DNA of 64,000 bases from DVEG01 sp964405435 (GCA_964405435.1 CAYOOD010000005.1:1-64000); one strand, 5' to 3'; shown: positions 18,061 through 27,066, numbered from the stretch's first letter. Notes: generated by a model not told the origin, from the letters alone. A program made the numbers and translations.

Positions 18061-18519
18061 TCACTCCCTATAATTTGTTTCTCCCCCCCTCCCCCCCTCT
18101 CCCACTCTCCCCTTCCCCCCCTCCTCTGCCGCACCGGAGTTATTTTGACGCCGGTGTCGCTGTAGTTGGCGCAACTGTTCTGTTTCCTTCTGCCAGCGGG
18201 CCATTTTTTCCTCCCAAGATATGCACGCGATCGCTGCGAGAATTTTCTCGGCTCCGAGACGTTTGGCAGCTACGCAGTCAAATGCTTTCGCTGGCGGGCT
18301 TGCTTCCCGCAAAGGCGGCAGGGGCGATCGCGTTTCCGGGGCATCAGCCGCCGCTGCCATCTGAGCCCGCCGCGCTTGCTGGCGCTTGCGCAGTTCCTCT
18401 GTCCCTTTTTGCCAGTAGGCTAGTTGCTGCGATCGGCTCATTCCTTGAAGCGTCTGTAAAATCCCCTGCGCTCCCTGGCGTTTTATTGCGATCGAATCAA
18501 AATTCTTCGTCCTCTTCAT
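18061..18519 (-). CDS. Partner of PIN-domain gene, internally duplicated
   Basis: A 152-residue charged helical protein made of two copies of one ~45-residue module: residues 5-48 (FDSIAIKRQGAQGILQTLQG... LAYWQKGTEELRKRQ) and 79-120 (FDCVAAKRLGAEKILAAIAC... MARWQKETEQLRQLQ), joined by an Ala/Pro linker. A Gly-rich tail follows. From memory, single copies of this module occur as small cyanobacterial proteins encoded beside PIN-domain genes. It overlaps the end of the PIN gene by 23 bp and is translated second. This order and coupling suggest a toxin-antitoxin-like pair with this protein as the neutraliser or DNA-binding partner; that role is inferred. The duplication is the unusual feature. 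Confidence 0.65.
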   Translation of the reverse strand: MKRTKNFDSIAIKRQGAQGILQTLQGMSRSQQLAYWQKGTEELRKRQQARRAQMAAAADAPETRSPLPPLREASPPAKAFDCVAAKRLGAEKILAAIACISWEEKMARWQKETEQLRQLQRHRRQNNSGAAEEGGKGRVGEGGRGGETNYRE

Positions 18520-18976
18520 AGGGAATGAGCTGCTTGGGTGAGTGAATGGCGATTTGGGAATATCCCTCTAGCATATTAATTGCATTATAAAGCCTGATTC
18601 TTTTATAATGAACTAATTGGTTGAAATCCCAACTCGCGAGAACAGAACAGTCCGACACCGTTGCCATTGCGACGTGAAGGGCATCAACAGCACAGGCGGA
18701 AGGAACTATTTTTGCCTCTAAATAAGCCTGCTGAAGGAGGAGAATATCTTCCGTGGGGTTGACAATTCCGGCGATGCCGATTATTTTTTCAAAAAATTTT
18801 CGCACTTCAGGCGGGGCTGGTTCGAGTTCGTGCTGGACGATGACGGAGGTAACTAAGCGGAAGCGTCCTCGATAAACTTGCTCGAAGAATATTCGGCTCG
18901 CCTGCTCAAATTCTTCGTCGAACGCGCCACAAAAGACGGTTGTATCCGCATAAACCCGAAAAATTCGGCTGTTCAT
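18497..18976 (-). CDS. PIN-domain protein (VapC-like)
   Basis: A 159-residue PIN-fold protein starting at the ATG of MNSRIFRVYADTTVFCGAF. Acidic residues expected at the metal-dependent nuclease centre are visible: Asp in YADTTVF, Glu in IVQHELEP, Asp in CAVDALHVAMA, and Asp in ASWDFNQL. The C-terminal ~25 residues are acidic and extend past the usual domain. PIN toxins cleave RNA; the gene is followed, with overlap, by the duplicated small-partner gene, so a VapBC-like module with reversed order is likely. An alternative start seven codons upstream is possible. Confidence 0.8.
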   Translation of the reverse strand: MNSRIFRVYADTTVFCGAFDEEFEQASRIFFEQVYRGRFRLVTSVIVQHELEPAPPEVRKFFEKIIGIAGIVNPTEDILLLQQAYLEAKIVPSACAVDALHVAMATVSDCSVLASWDFNQLVHYKRIRLYNAINMLEGYSQIAIHSPKQLIPYEEDEEF

Positions 18977-19460
18977 TCTGGCAGGCTGGGCAAACACATT
19001 TTTTCTATAAAAACCGCTGGATTCTCAACAATCACCCTAATAGAGTTTCTCAATCCTTTGCTTGCCCTGAAGCGACAGGTCTTTTCAGGGCACGCGACTG
19101 GCTTCCCTACATGATACCCTGTAGGGGCCTGCTGTTGCGGTGCGAATCACCCTGAATTCGACGGCGAAGCTCGCGAGTTGAGAGAGGCTTCGCAGAGCAT
19201 AAAACTGGGGCCGCTTTTTCCTTGATTATGACGCTGGCGCGGGGAAGCGATTCGCGCCAAATTCCGCCTCTGTGCGGTTGTGCAGAAAAAATAGTTGGCG
19301 GAAAAATCCGCGATCGCTCCCTTGCTTTTTTGCCAAAACTATGCACTGGCGCTGCTTCCGGCTAGCTAGGGTGCCAGAGTGCCCCGGCGTGACTGCAACG
19401 GGTTCGCATTCAACAGCCCAGGCTTTTTATGGCAGCAGTACGAGACGCAATACCCGGATT
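18977..19460. other. Gap without a recognised gene
   Basis: Open frames exist on both strands but none has family resemblance or a good ribosome site. A fragment at 19124-19190 (TGTAGGGGCC...) may be a decayed dispersed repeat. Confidence 0.35.
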
Positions 19461-19679
19461 CTAGATATCGAGCTTTTTCCCTTTCGAGATGGCTTTGAGG
19501 GTTTGCTTCCAGCTCGCCGCCTCCTCCGCAGTGGGGTAAGCGCCGAGCAGAATTCTCAGCTCGAGACGGGATTTAGTGCCCAGATCGCTTTTCGTGCGGT
19601 TGCCCAGCAGGCAGATAGCGCGTTCCAGTTCCCGCGCATTGTCTGGGATTTTGGGTGGAAAAGATGGCGGCTTGTACAT
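19461..19679 (-). CDS. Small orphan protein
   Basis: A 72-residue frame, MYKPPSFPPKIPDNARELER..., ending TLKAISKGKKLDI. The composition is normal for a soluble helical protein, with charged and amphipathic segments. AGAGGTG stands about 6 nt before the ATG. The sequence is not one I recognise. It lies alone between two gene-poor stretches. Coding is plausible but not proven. Confidence 0.45.
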   Translation of the reverse strand: MYKPPSFPPKIPDNARELERAICLLGNRTKSDLGTKSRLELRILLGAYPTAEEAASWKQTLKAISKGKKLDI

Positions 19680-20383
19680 GTTGACACCTCTGTTGCTCGG
19701 ATAGTTACCGTGTCCCTCCCGAAGGCCCTATGGCGTTACCGTTCTGAGGATTGCTTAGAGATGATTGTACTCGATCGGGGCGATCGCAACACTTTTCTCC
19801 TTCTCTCACCCAAATAGCGGCGATCGGACGTTGGGGCGGAGCCTGTCGGGAGCATCCCATTGATGTACGGCGGGAGAGCATTCGGGCGAATAATCTATCT
19901 GGCAAAACCAATAATTGATAATCCGCTTCACCGCTCCTACAGGAAACTTTTGCCGCTATATTTCAGATGGCGCGACTGATTTAAAAAGTAGGAGATCGCC
20001 AGGAGGCGAGATTGAGTGACTGGGTACGCTCACTGCTTGCAAAAGTCAACTGTCTCGCAGATTGCCAACTGCAGGCAAATTCAAGCCGACAAAATAAGCT
20101 ATCCTAAAAAAATGACCAGAAATCGGCGGGCAAACAGCCAGCGATCGGCACTCAGCGCCAACCTCCCTCTCTTGAAGAAAGGGGGCGCGCCGTGCGTGAC
20201 CTTTTTCTCAGCACTCAGCCGAGGCATCGAACACTTAGCAATTTCTAAGCTGAAACCTGAAAGCTGAAACCTGAAACGCGATCGCCGAATGCTGCCCCCT
20301 CCCCCGGCGAACCAAGCGCCACCCACCATTTTCTATTCCCCTAAATCTAATTAAAGCTGGACAAGCAACGCAGAGGTTGAGTG
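19680..20383. other. Gap before the Roco locus
   Basis: No supported gene. 19862-19941 (GGCGGGAGAGCATTCGGGCG... CCGCTCCTACAGG) looks like a degenerate relative of the REP-like repeats. 20155-20190 carries a purine-rich segment. The Roco promoter should lie near the right end. Confidence 0.4.
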
Positions 20384-21377
20384 ATGACAGAGGAAGAACT
20401 ACTGCAGATTATCGAACAAGCCGAGCGCGATCGCGTGACATCCCTCAATCTTTCAAAAAAGGGACTGACAAAGCTGCCGCCGGAAATTGGGCGACTCACC
20501 CATCTGACAGTGCTAAAGCTAAGGGGTAATCACCTGAGTGGGCTGCCGCCGGAAATTGGACAACTCACCAATCTGACAGAGCTATACCTCGGGGGCAATC
20601 AACTCAGAGCGCTGCCGCCGGAAATTGGGCGACTCTCCAATCTGATATGGCTATACCTCCACAACAATCAACTGAGTGCGCTGCCGCCGGAAATTGGGCG
20701 ACTTACCAATCTGAGATGGCTATACCTCTGGGACAATCAACCAGGGCAAACGCATCTAATTTTAAAATTTCTACATATAGTGCCTTGCAGGAGTGAAAAA
20801 CACTATATATAGACTTGTGATTCTCAATAAGGAACAATAAAGCCGAGTTATTGTGCTAAAACCCCCGCTTATTGACAAGATGCGTTTGCCCTGGACAATC
20901 AACTGAGTGCGCTGCCGCCGGAAATTGGGCGACTCACCAATCTCACAGAGCTATACCTCCACAACAATCAACTGAGTGCGCTACCGCCGGAAATTTGGCA
21001 ACTCTCCAATCTGGCAGTGCTAAACCTCAGCGGCAATCAACTGAGAGCGCTGCCGCCGGAAATTTGGCGACTCTCCAATCTGGCATTGCTAAACCTCAGC
21101 GGCAATCAACTGAGAGCGCTGCCGCTGGAAATTGGACAACTCTCCCATCTGACAGAGCTATACCTCGGGGGCAATCAACTGAGAGCGCTGCCGCCGGAAA
21201 TTGGACAACTCACCAATCTGACAGTGCTATACCTCGGGGGCAATCAACTGAGAGCGCTGCCGCCGGAAATTGGGCAATTCACCAATCTGATAGTGCTAGA
21301 TATCGATAGCAACCCTCTCACCTTCCCACCCCCGGAAATCTTAAACCAAGGCATCGACGCCACCTTGGCTTACCTGC
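20384..21377 (+). pseudogene. Roco gene, 5' part: LRR region interrupted by a MITE
   Basis: ATG 20384 (AGAGG just upstream) begins MTEEELLQIIEQAERDRVTS and enters leucine-rich repeats of 23 residues (pattern LPPEIGQLTNLTELYLGGNQ). The frame stops at 20812 inside a 152-bp insertion (20742-20893) that brings an in-frame TAG. After the insertion the same frame resumes with LDNQLSALPPEIG and runs on through more repeats to IDATLAYL at 21377, where an insertion sequence breaks it again. Without the MITE and one target duplication the repeats are continuous (about 11 LRRs). A truncated LRR-only peptide of ~142 residues may still be made. LRRs of Roco proteins are ligand- or partner-binding arrays in front of the Roc GTPase. 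Both breaks are insertions, not decay: the flanking sequence is otherwise open. Confidence 0.88.
20742..20893. mobile_element. 152-bp MITE with ISAs1-type ends
   Basis: Perfect 16-bp terminal inverted repeats (CAGGGCAAACGCATCT at 20742-20757 and its complement at 20878-20893). It is flanked by a perfect 10-bp direct duplication GACAATCAAC (20732-20741 and 20894-20903). No coding capacity. The ends match those of the adjacent ISAs1-family element at 13 of 16 positions and the target duplication has the same length, so it is a non-autonomous relative, though the source copy must carry the exact CAAACGC variant. Confidence 0.92.
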
Positions 21378-22743
21378 CAGGGTAAGAGCATCTCAATCAG
21401 GCTTGACACAAGCATTTGAGAATCTGCATCATATAGTCATCATTCATGGCAGCCCGTTTCCTTTTCTGTTGCAAACTACGCCGGAGAGTCATTTCTTGAT
21501 TAACAGCATTGAGTGCCATCCGTCTTACGGTGGCCAAATTTCTAGGGCTGTTGAACGACCGAATCCGGCATTTGTCCTCCTGAAATGTGACATCTAAAGT
21601 CCAATGGCCTTGGTTTTCAATGCCCCAATGTTGACGAATAGCACGACCATTAAGCTGCGCATCTACTGGTAAAGAACTGAGGTAAAACTGCACCTCATGG
21701 GTAGTTTTATTCCAAAGCTTGCGGATTCGTTCGACAATAACGATAGTTTGAAGACCTGCCCATTCTTCTTGCTTGTACAGCCCTCCTAATGAGTCAACCG
21801 GAACTGCCCAAACTTTCCGGGTCTCGATGCGATGATGTCCCTTTTCCGTTCGAGATTCATAGGTCACTTGAGTTCCCGAAAAATTGTCTAATTTTGCGGT
21901 CTCGAACCATTTTTTTATCTGTCGATAAAGAGTCGGATGGTTGCTTTTTAAAGCAACCACATAATCGGCTTGTTTCTGATGAATTAACTGCACAATTTCA
22001 GTTTGAGTCCCCATAGCATCCATCGTAATAACCGCTCCCGTCACGTCGATTAATTCCAGCAGTGCCGGGATAGCTGTGATTTCATTAGAGTGGTCTTCAA
22101 CTTTAATTTGTCCCAGAACTAACCGATGTTCGCTCGCCCAAGCCGTCACTAAATGTAAGTTTTTCAACCCTTTTTCTCGGTCATAAGACCCTCGAAGAGT
22201 TTTTCCATCAATCGGAATCACTTCTTGGACAACTGACCCGATAAATTTTTGAATCCATTGAGTGAGTTTCTTTTCTAAAATTGCGGGGTCTAGTCTTTCA
22301 AAAACGCGCCGGAATGTATCATCACTGGGAATCCCATTAGGTAATTCTAAAAACTGCTTTAACCAGGAAAGCTTACTGATTCCATAATTTTCCATGTCTT
22401 CCCACCCATTCCCTCCAGCTATAATAGCTAATAGAGCAATGACGAGAATATCTTTGAGTAAGTGGCGTTTGGTTCGCTCCGTTCTAGGATCTGGGAGGTC
22501 ATCAAAATAATTTGAGAAGCTAGCTTGCAATTCTTGGACGGATGTGGATTGTGGCTTGACGAGTGGTTGAGACGATTTGTCGGCTGGCTTTTGGGGAGCA
22601 AATCCTTTGACCATTGGCTTTCCCTTGCTTTGATAATTTGGCTTTTGAGCCATTATACAACTGACACGCTTGCGGATAGTGCTAACTATACTTAGCCATG
22701 TTTGTCTGTTATCATTTATACCAAATTAGATGAGCTTACCCTG
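21378..22743. mobile_element. ISAs1-family insertion sequence, complete
   Basis: Terminal inverted repeats CAGGGTAAGAGCATCT (21378-21393) and the complement of CAGGGTAAGCTCATCT (22728-22743), 14 of 16 matching. A perfect 10-bp target duplication GCTTACCTGC flanks it (21368-21377 and 22744-22753). The element is 1366 bp, with one transposase gene on the minus strand filling most of it. The intact ends, intact duplication and open transposase frame indicate a recent insertion. Confidence 0.93.
21397..22653 (-). CDS. ISAs1-family transposase
   Basis: A 418-residue DDE transposase. The N-terminal part has a variable basic tail and then the family DDE_Tnp_1-associated region (SFSNYFDDLPDPRTERTKRHLLKDILVIALLAIIAGGNGWEDMENYG). 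The catalytic core shows VIPIDGKTLRGSYDR, then AVITMDAMGTQ with the second Asp, and RQHWGIENQGHWTLDVTFQED with the Glu, the ISAs1 signature. Length is slightly above the usual ~370 because of the N-terminal extension. No frameshift is needed, so the enzyme is probably active. It moves its own element and, given the related ends, possibly the 152-bp MITE. Confidence 0.93.
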   Translation of the reverse strand: MAQKPNYQSKGKPMVKGFAPQKPADKSSQPLVKPQSTSVQELQASFSNYFDDLPDPRTERTKRHLLKDILVIALLAIIAGGNGWEDMENYGISKLSWLKQFLELPNGIPSDDTFRRVFERLDPAILEKKLTQWIQKFIGSVVQEVIPIDGKTLRGSYDREKGLKNLHLVTAWASEHRLVLGQIKVEDHSNEITAIPALLELIDVTGAVITMDAMGTQTEIVQLIHQKQADYVVALKSNHPTLYRQIKKWFETAKLDNFSGTQVTYESRTEKGHHRIETRKVWAVPVDSLGGLYKQEEWAGLQTIVIVERIRKLWNKTTHEVQFYLSSLPVDAQLNGRAIRQHWGIENQGHWTLDVTFQEDKCRIRSFNSPRNLATVRRMALNAVNQEMTLRRSLQQKRKRAAMNDDYMMQILKCLCQA

Positions 22744-24954
22744 GCTTACCTGCGCGAACAACTCCACGCCAAACAACCGCAATGGGTGTCTAAACTCATC
22801 GTCGTGGGCGAGGGGGGAGTGGGCAAAACTTCGTTATTGAAAGCTTTGCTGGGCGAACCCTTCAACCCCCAGGAATCCACCACCTACGGCATCGACATCC
22901 GCACTCTGGAATTCTCCCATCCCAGCCAACCAGACGTCACTATGCAACTAAACGCCTGGGACTTTGGCGGACAGCAAATTTATCACGCCACCCATCAATT
23001 TTTCCTCACCAACCGCTGTTTATTCCTCCTCGCCTGGAATGCTCGCTCTGGCTACGAACAGGGTAAACTCTACTATTGGCTCGACACTCTCTCCTCCCTC
23101 GCGCCAGAGTCTCCCATTCTCCTGATTGCCACCCAAATCGACGAACACCATCCCAGCATTCCCCTCGCCGAACTCCAGCGCCAATATCCCCAAATAGTCG
23201 GACAGTGCGAAATCAGCAGCAAAACCGGACAAGGAATCGACAACCTGCGCCGCTGCATCGCCGAAACCGCCGCCAAATTGCCCTTAATGGGTGAAATGTG
23301 GCCGACTACTTGGCTCGACGCCGCTAAGGATATTCGTTCTCTGCCAGAAAAATACATGGCGACGCAACAACTGGCAACCCGGATGACTGCGCGAGGAGTT
23401 GCTGCTGACAGCGTTCCCATCCTCACCCAATATCTCCACGAACTCGGCGAAATTCTCTGTTTCCAAGAGAATCCCGCACTCAACGAAATCGCTATCCTCA
23501 AACCGGAATGGGTGACGGAACATATCAGCCGCGTTTTAAGCAGTGAAACCGTCAAACAGCGCGCAGGCATTCTCACGCGCTCCCATATAAGCCAACTCTG
23601 GCAAGACCTCGACCTGTCCATGCGCGAGCATTTCCTGCGCTTGATGGAGCGTTTTGACCTATCTTACCAGATTCGCAACGAGGCAGAAGACTTTTCGGAA
23701 GATGCCAGCTTAATCGTGGAGTGTTTGCCCCTGGAAGCGCCGAATTACCAACAAGAGTGGGATGGAATTTTGGCGAAAGGCACCTGTCAGGAAATGTCGA
23801 TAAAATGGCAACTCAATACCATCCCCGCCGGCATTCCCACTTGGTTTATCGCCCGTTCTCATCGCTTTTCCACCGGCATCCACTGGCGCAACGGTGCCTT
23901 ACTCGCCGACAGCCAACCGGCGAAACATCTCGCCTTAGTGCAGGCATTCCCCAAACAAAACTACCTGCAATTAACCGTGCGCGGCGCAACTCCGCAGAAT
24001 TTCTTCGCTCTCCTGCGCGACGGCATCGAATTAACGTTAAACCGCTTTCAAGGATTGCAGGTGAAGCGCTTCATACCCTGTTCCGCCGCCGGCTGTCAGC
24101 GCGGTTCCCAGGACTTTGACGAGCAAACCTTGCAAAAGCGCTATGAAATAAACCGCCTCAGCTTGGAATGTCCGCAATGTGCGGAAGATATCTCGGTGAT
24201 TAAACTGCTATTTGGCTTAGACGTCAACCTGCAAACCGTCCCCGCCTCTCCTGCCAATCCTAGCGGAGAAACGGCAGTTTTGTTATCGCGACTCAATCAA
24301 TTAGAGCAAAATATTCTTGCCGGACAAACCGAGAAGGCGAAAGAAATGCGGGAGTTAGTCCAGCGTCAGTTTACCACACTTTTTCGCGTGGAACAATCAA
24401 AAATAGAATCCCACTGTCCGAGTGTATTTGTGTTGCGTCCGCGCGATGCAGCCAACTGCAAAAAGATACTTTTAGGGCAAAAACTTGACTTGCAACTCTA
24501 TTGCGAAGCGCCGGGAGAATGGCACCCGGCACCTCACGGCGGTTTGTACGAAATTGACGACCCCGCCCAGTGGTTGACGGCGATCGCGCCTCATATCCGC
24601 AATTTGGTAAAAGTGTTGAGATTTGCTACGCCATTTGTTGGCCCTTGGGTGCGCCTGCTCGATCCGAGTGAGTATGATGCTTTGTTCAAGAATGACATGG
24701 AACTGATGAAACAAGTGGCGGAGCAGTTGCCACAACTCGAAGCTTCTCAAAATTCGGAATTAGCGGGCAGAAGCGGGCATGGTAGCGGGCAAAATTTCGA
24801 CCCAGAACAGCTTCAGGGAGCGGCTCTGCGTGCTTTGCGGGAACTTTTGGACGAAAAAGACCCCCACCAGCATTGGGGCGGTTTGCAGAAGGTTTTGACG
24901 CCAGAGGGGCATTATTTGTGGCTGTGCGAACATCACGCGCAACAGTACAAATAG
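22702..24954 (+). CDS. Roco gene, 3' part: Roc GTPase-COR and C-terminal domain
   Basis: A 750-residue frame. Genuine host sequence starts at 22744 (LAYLREQLHAKQPQWVSKLIVVGEGG); the first ~15 codons, from a TTG at 22702, belong to the end of the IS. The Roc GTPase shows the P-loop GEGGVGKTS near residue 40, switch II WDFGGQQIYHATHQFFL, and TQIDE as the base-recognition motif (canonical is N/TKxD). The COR dimerisation domain follows (about 210-480). The rest contains a Cys motif (CPQCAED near 500) and ends WGGLQKVLTPEGHYLWLCEHH, a typical bacterial Roco tail. The LRR half is cut off by the IS, so this is the 3' half of a broken gene. It may still be expressed from a start provided by the IS end. 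An AAACCCGG hairpin follows. Confidence 0.88.
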   Translation: MSVIIYTKLDELTLAYLREQLHAKQPQWVSKLIVVGEGGVGKTSLLKALLGEPFNPQESTTYGIDIRTLEFSHPSQPDVTMQLNAWDFGGQQIYHATHQFFLTNRCLFLLAWNARSGYEQGKLYYWLDTLSSLAPESPILLIATQIDEHHPSIPLAELQRQYPQIVGQCEISSKTGQGIDNLRRCIAETAAKLPLMGEMWPTTWLDAAKDIRSLPEKYMATQQLATRMTARGVAADSVPILTQYLHELGEILCFQENPALNEIAILKPEWVTEHISRVLSSETVKQRAGILTRSHISQLWQDLDLSMREHFLRLMERFDLSYQIRNEAEDFSEDASLIVECLPLEAPNYQQEWDGILAKGTCQEMSIKWQLNTIPAGIPTWFIARSHRFSTGIHWRNGALLADSQPAKHLALVQAFPKQNYLQLTVRGATPQNFFALLRDGIELTLNRFQGLQVKRFIPCSAAGCQRGSQDFDEQTLQKRYEINRLSLECPQCAEDISVIKLLFGLDVNLQTVPASPANPSGETAVLLSRLNQLEQNILAGQTEKAKEMRELVQRQFTTLFRVEQSKIESHCPSVFVLRPRDAANCKKILLGQKLDLQLYCEAPGEWHPAPHGGLYEIDDPAQWLTAIAPHIRNLVKVLRFATPFVGPWVRLLDPSEYDALFKNDMELMKQVAEQLPQLEASQNSELAGRSGHGSGQNFDPEQLQGAALRALRELLDEKDPHQHWGGLQKVLTPEGHYLWLCEHHAQQYK

Positions 24955-25013
24955 CCATCTCGAATCTAAATTCAAGGGGAGCATCCCGTTTTTGTGCGCC
25001 CTACCCGAAAACT

Positions 25014-25080
25014 AGAAACCCGGCTTCTTGAAGAAGCCGGGTTTCTGAAATGTACTTCATCCAACTGAAAACCGCTATCT
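25014..25080. repeat. AAACCCGG hairpin plus conserved flank
   Basis: A 14-bp perfect stem AGAAACCCGGCTTC / GAAGCCGGGTTTCT (25014-25027 with 25033-25046, loop TTGAA). The flank (25047-25080, complement TAGCGGTTTTCAG, then GATGAAGTAC) matches the end of the element at 26944-27061. An identical 33-bp hairpin lies at 60345-60377. Position after the Roco stop suggests it may serve as a transcript end. Confidence 0.8.
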
Positions 25081-25082
25081 AG

Positions 25083-25673
25083 CTATCGCGCCAGTGAATT
25101 GCGCCGCTCTCTACTCACTTGCATTATCCAGTCGAGTACCTGCGGATACTCCTCAAACTGATGCTGCTGGGTTTTGTACATTTGCAGCAGCATATTTAAC
25201 GAGGATTCGTCGGGACAAGCACTCAGCACCGACTCCCAAAAACGCGCCCACTCCCAGGCTTTCTCCAACCGTTGGGCTTGCGATTTTAGTTCGTGCAAGC
25301 GGTTCTTCTCCCGCTGCAATACTTCTCGCAACCGCTGTTTGTGGACGTCCCGATATCGATATTTTTGCAACTCGGTTTCTGTCAGAAAAATCAGTTCTTC
25401 TAAAGTTTGCGATTCGGTGCAGTTTTCCAGCCTCTCTATCACGGCTTCCATCCAGCAGTGCAGGGCGCGATAGCTGCCAAATCGCCCGCCTTCTCCTTTG
25501 ACAACCATGAGAAATAAACTCGCCCATTTCCAGGCGTCTTCTGGCTTTTCATCGTCTGATTTGGGTGTGGGAAAATAGACTTGCTCTGCGGCTTTTCCCA
25601 GCCCTTGCGCCAGGTCAGACAGGGTGATGGGAAGGGTGCGCGGGTCAATGATTTCTGTCAAGCGCTCAGTCAT
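25083..25673 (-). CDS. Conserved hypothetical protein, helical
   Basis: A 196-residue cytoplasmic protein beginning MTERLTEIIDPRTLPITLSD. It has Trp-rich motifs (EDAWKWASLFLMVVKGEGG, EKAWEWARFWESVL). The middle (LIFLTETELQKYRYRDVHKQRLREVLQREKNRLHELKSQAQRLEKAW) is strongly helical and probably coiled coil. No recognised domain. AAGG stands 9-10 nt before the ATG. A 10-nt inverted repeat (25729-25757, around ACCGACT/AGTCGGT) upstream could be regulatory. It lies convergent with the Roco remnant and I cannot assign a function. Confidence 0.65.
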   Translation of the reverse strand: MTERLTEIIDPRTLPITLSDLAQGLGKAAEQVYFPTPKSDDEKPEDAWKWASLFLMVVKGEGGRFGSYRALHCWMEAVIERLENCTESQTLEELIFLTETELQKYRYRDVHKQRLREVLQREKNRLHELKSQAQRLEKAWEWARFWESVLSACPDESSLNMLLQMYKTQQHQFEEYPQVLDWIMQVSRERRNSLAR

Positions 25674-26303
25674 AATGAATGCCTTCGTTGACTCTAACTG
25701 CTGATGAATACAATTTGCGCATATCCAGTCAACCGACTCTCTAAGTCGGTAGTTGGAAAGGGACGGGTAATTTTATCGGTATGTTTTTTATTATAGCGCA
25801 AGTTGACGAAAAAGTCAAGTAAAGTTTTCAGTACAGTTGGATAAAGAATTAATAAGCTTGAGTGCCGTAGGGGGAAAGCGTCGAGGTCAGCCGCCCAAAA
25901 TCAAGGAGAGTCCGGGAATTGTTTTGCAAAACGCCAATGAAAAGCATCTGCCGCGTTTAACTGCTCCAGGCAGAAATTTGCCTGCTTGTATTTTAAAATT
26001 GAGAGACTCTCTGGCAAGAACCATACTGAAGGCTTGGCAGATACGAAGCTTGCCGATCGCCTGTGGGTTGCTCTTTCGTTGCAGCTATAAAGCAAACTTT
26101 TGACAAACCGGTTCGGAACCCGTGACAGCACGCCAGTTCTAAACGAGCGCGACCCTTTTAATCTCATCTTTAGGGGGAGCGATCGGCGAGATTTTCTACC
26201 TCTTGCGCGAGAAGCGACAGGCGGCCCACTTTCCGCCTGTAGGTTGATTCGCTTTCTAGGGGAACTCGATAGATTGGTCAGGAGAACAAAGGGAGATGAA
26301 ATT
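25674..26303. other. Divergent intergenic region
   Basis: About 630 bp between the start of the 25083 gene (minus) and the WGxxGxxG gene (plus). It holds a short inverted repeat at 25729-25757. A frame at 25837-26103 has no family likeness and no ribosome site, so it was not called. Confidence 0.4.
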
Positions 26304-26600
26304 ATGAAACGTTCTGATTTATCTAAAGTGGTTGGAGCGGGAATTCTCGCCGCTACTTTGGCTGTTGTGCCGTTAAGTTTGCCTGCTTCTGCCCAGACGA
26401 CTACCGCTCCTCGCACTGACGTCGATACCCCCCGCACTGGCACCTACACGCGCGACTATAACAACGATATCGATTGGGGCTGGCTGGGATTGCTGGGTCT
26501 GATCGGGTTGGCGGGTCTGCTGCCTCGCAAGCGGGAAGAACGCCGCTATGACGTCAATCGCGAACCGGATGTGACGACGCGCTCTGGCTATCCACACTAA
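26304..26600 (+). CDS. WGxxGxxG-CTERM-type exported small protein
   Basis: A 98-residue secreted protein. The signal peptide MKRSDLSKVVGAGILAATLA... ends near SASA. A Thr/Pro/Asp-rich mature segment of ~30 residues follows. Near the C-terminus, NDIDWGWLGLLGLIGLAGLLPRKREERR gives a Trp-Gly motif, a short hydrophobic helix and a basic cluster. This is the WGxxGxxG sorting-like tail seen in many cyanobacterial envelope proteins, although unusually ~25 residues follow it. GGGAG lies 8-9 nt before the ATG. It is probably processed and anchored in the membrane; its function is not known. Confidence 0.8.
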   Translation: MKRSDLSKVVGAGILAATLAVVPLSLPASAQTTTAPRTDVDTPRTGTYTRDYNNDIDWGWLGLLGLIGLAGLLPRKREERRYDVNREPDVTTRSGYPH

Positions 26601-27066
26601 AACGGCAGTGGCGATCGGTGATGGGTAATGGGTAATGGGTAATCGGGAATCGGTAATGGGGAATTGCCAGGATTGCGGGTACATACCCGATGATTTTTGG
26701 CAGGAGGGGAGGAAAAATACCCCATTATCGATCGCCCATTTCCGTGCCCATTTCCGATCGCCTGTTTTCGGAGATTTTCACGCTCCTCTAATTTGATTTA
26801 AAAAATTCTTTCTGAAAAATTGCCTTTTTTTGCAGGCTGGAAGCACGAAACCAAAGGCTGATTATTGGCTGCTGCTAGAACTTGCGCCAGTCCGGGCGTT
26901 GAAGTGGCGCTCTGCTCAATCTGCAAAAAAATCAATAGGCAAACTATAGCGGTTTTCAGGCCGATGAAGTACGCCCTTCAAACCGGCTTCTGTAGGGGCG
27001 CGTACCGCCACGCCCTTCTTACGGGTTTCTCAGTCCCTCACGAGGATGAAAACCGCTATAGGTGTT
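26601..27066. repeat. STRR heptamers and a 118-bp inverted-repeat element
   Basis: 26620-26665 is a run of GGTAATGG-type heptamers. 26944-27061 is a 118-bp element with perfect 15-bp inverted ends (CTATAGCGGTTTTCA, 26944-26958, and its complement, 27047-27061). It has no coding capacity and ends six bases from the 27067 gene stop. No target duplication was visible. Its left part resembles the flank of the hairpin at 25014-25080. Confidence 0.7.

Noticed and set aside
20872..21309. A 145-residue frame in the LRR region
   Set aside because: It is a shifted reading of the 69-bp LRR repeats; the Leu-rich frame is the real one.
25837..26103. An 88-residue plus-strand gene
   Set aside because: No ribosome site, no recognisable domain and it overlaps the probable promoter region of the WGxxGxxG gene.
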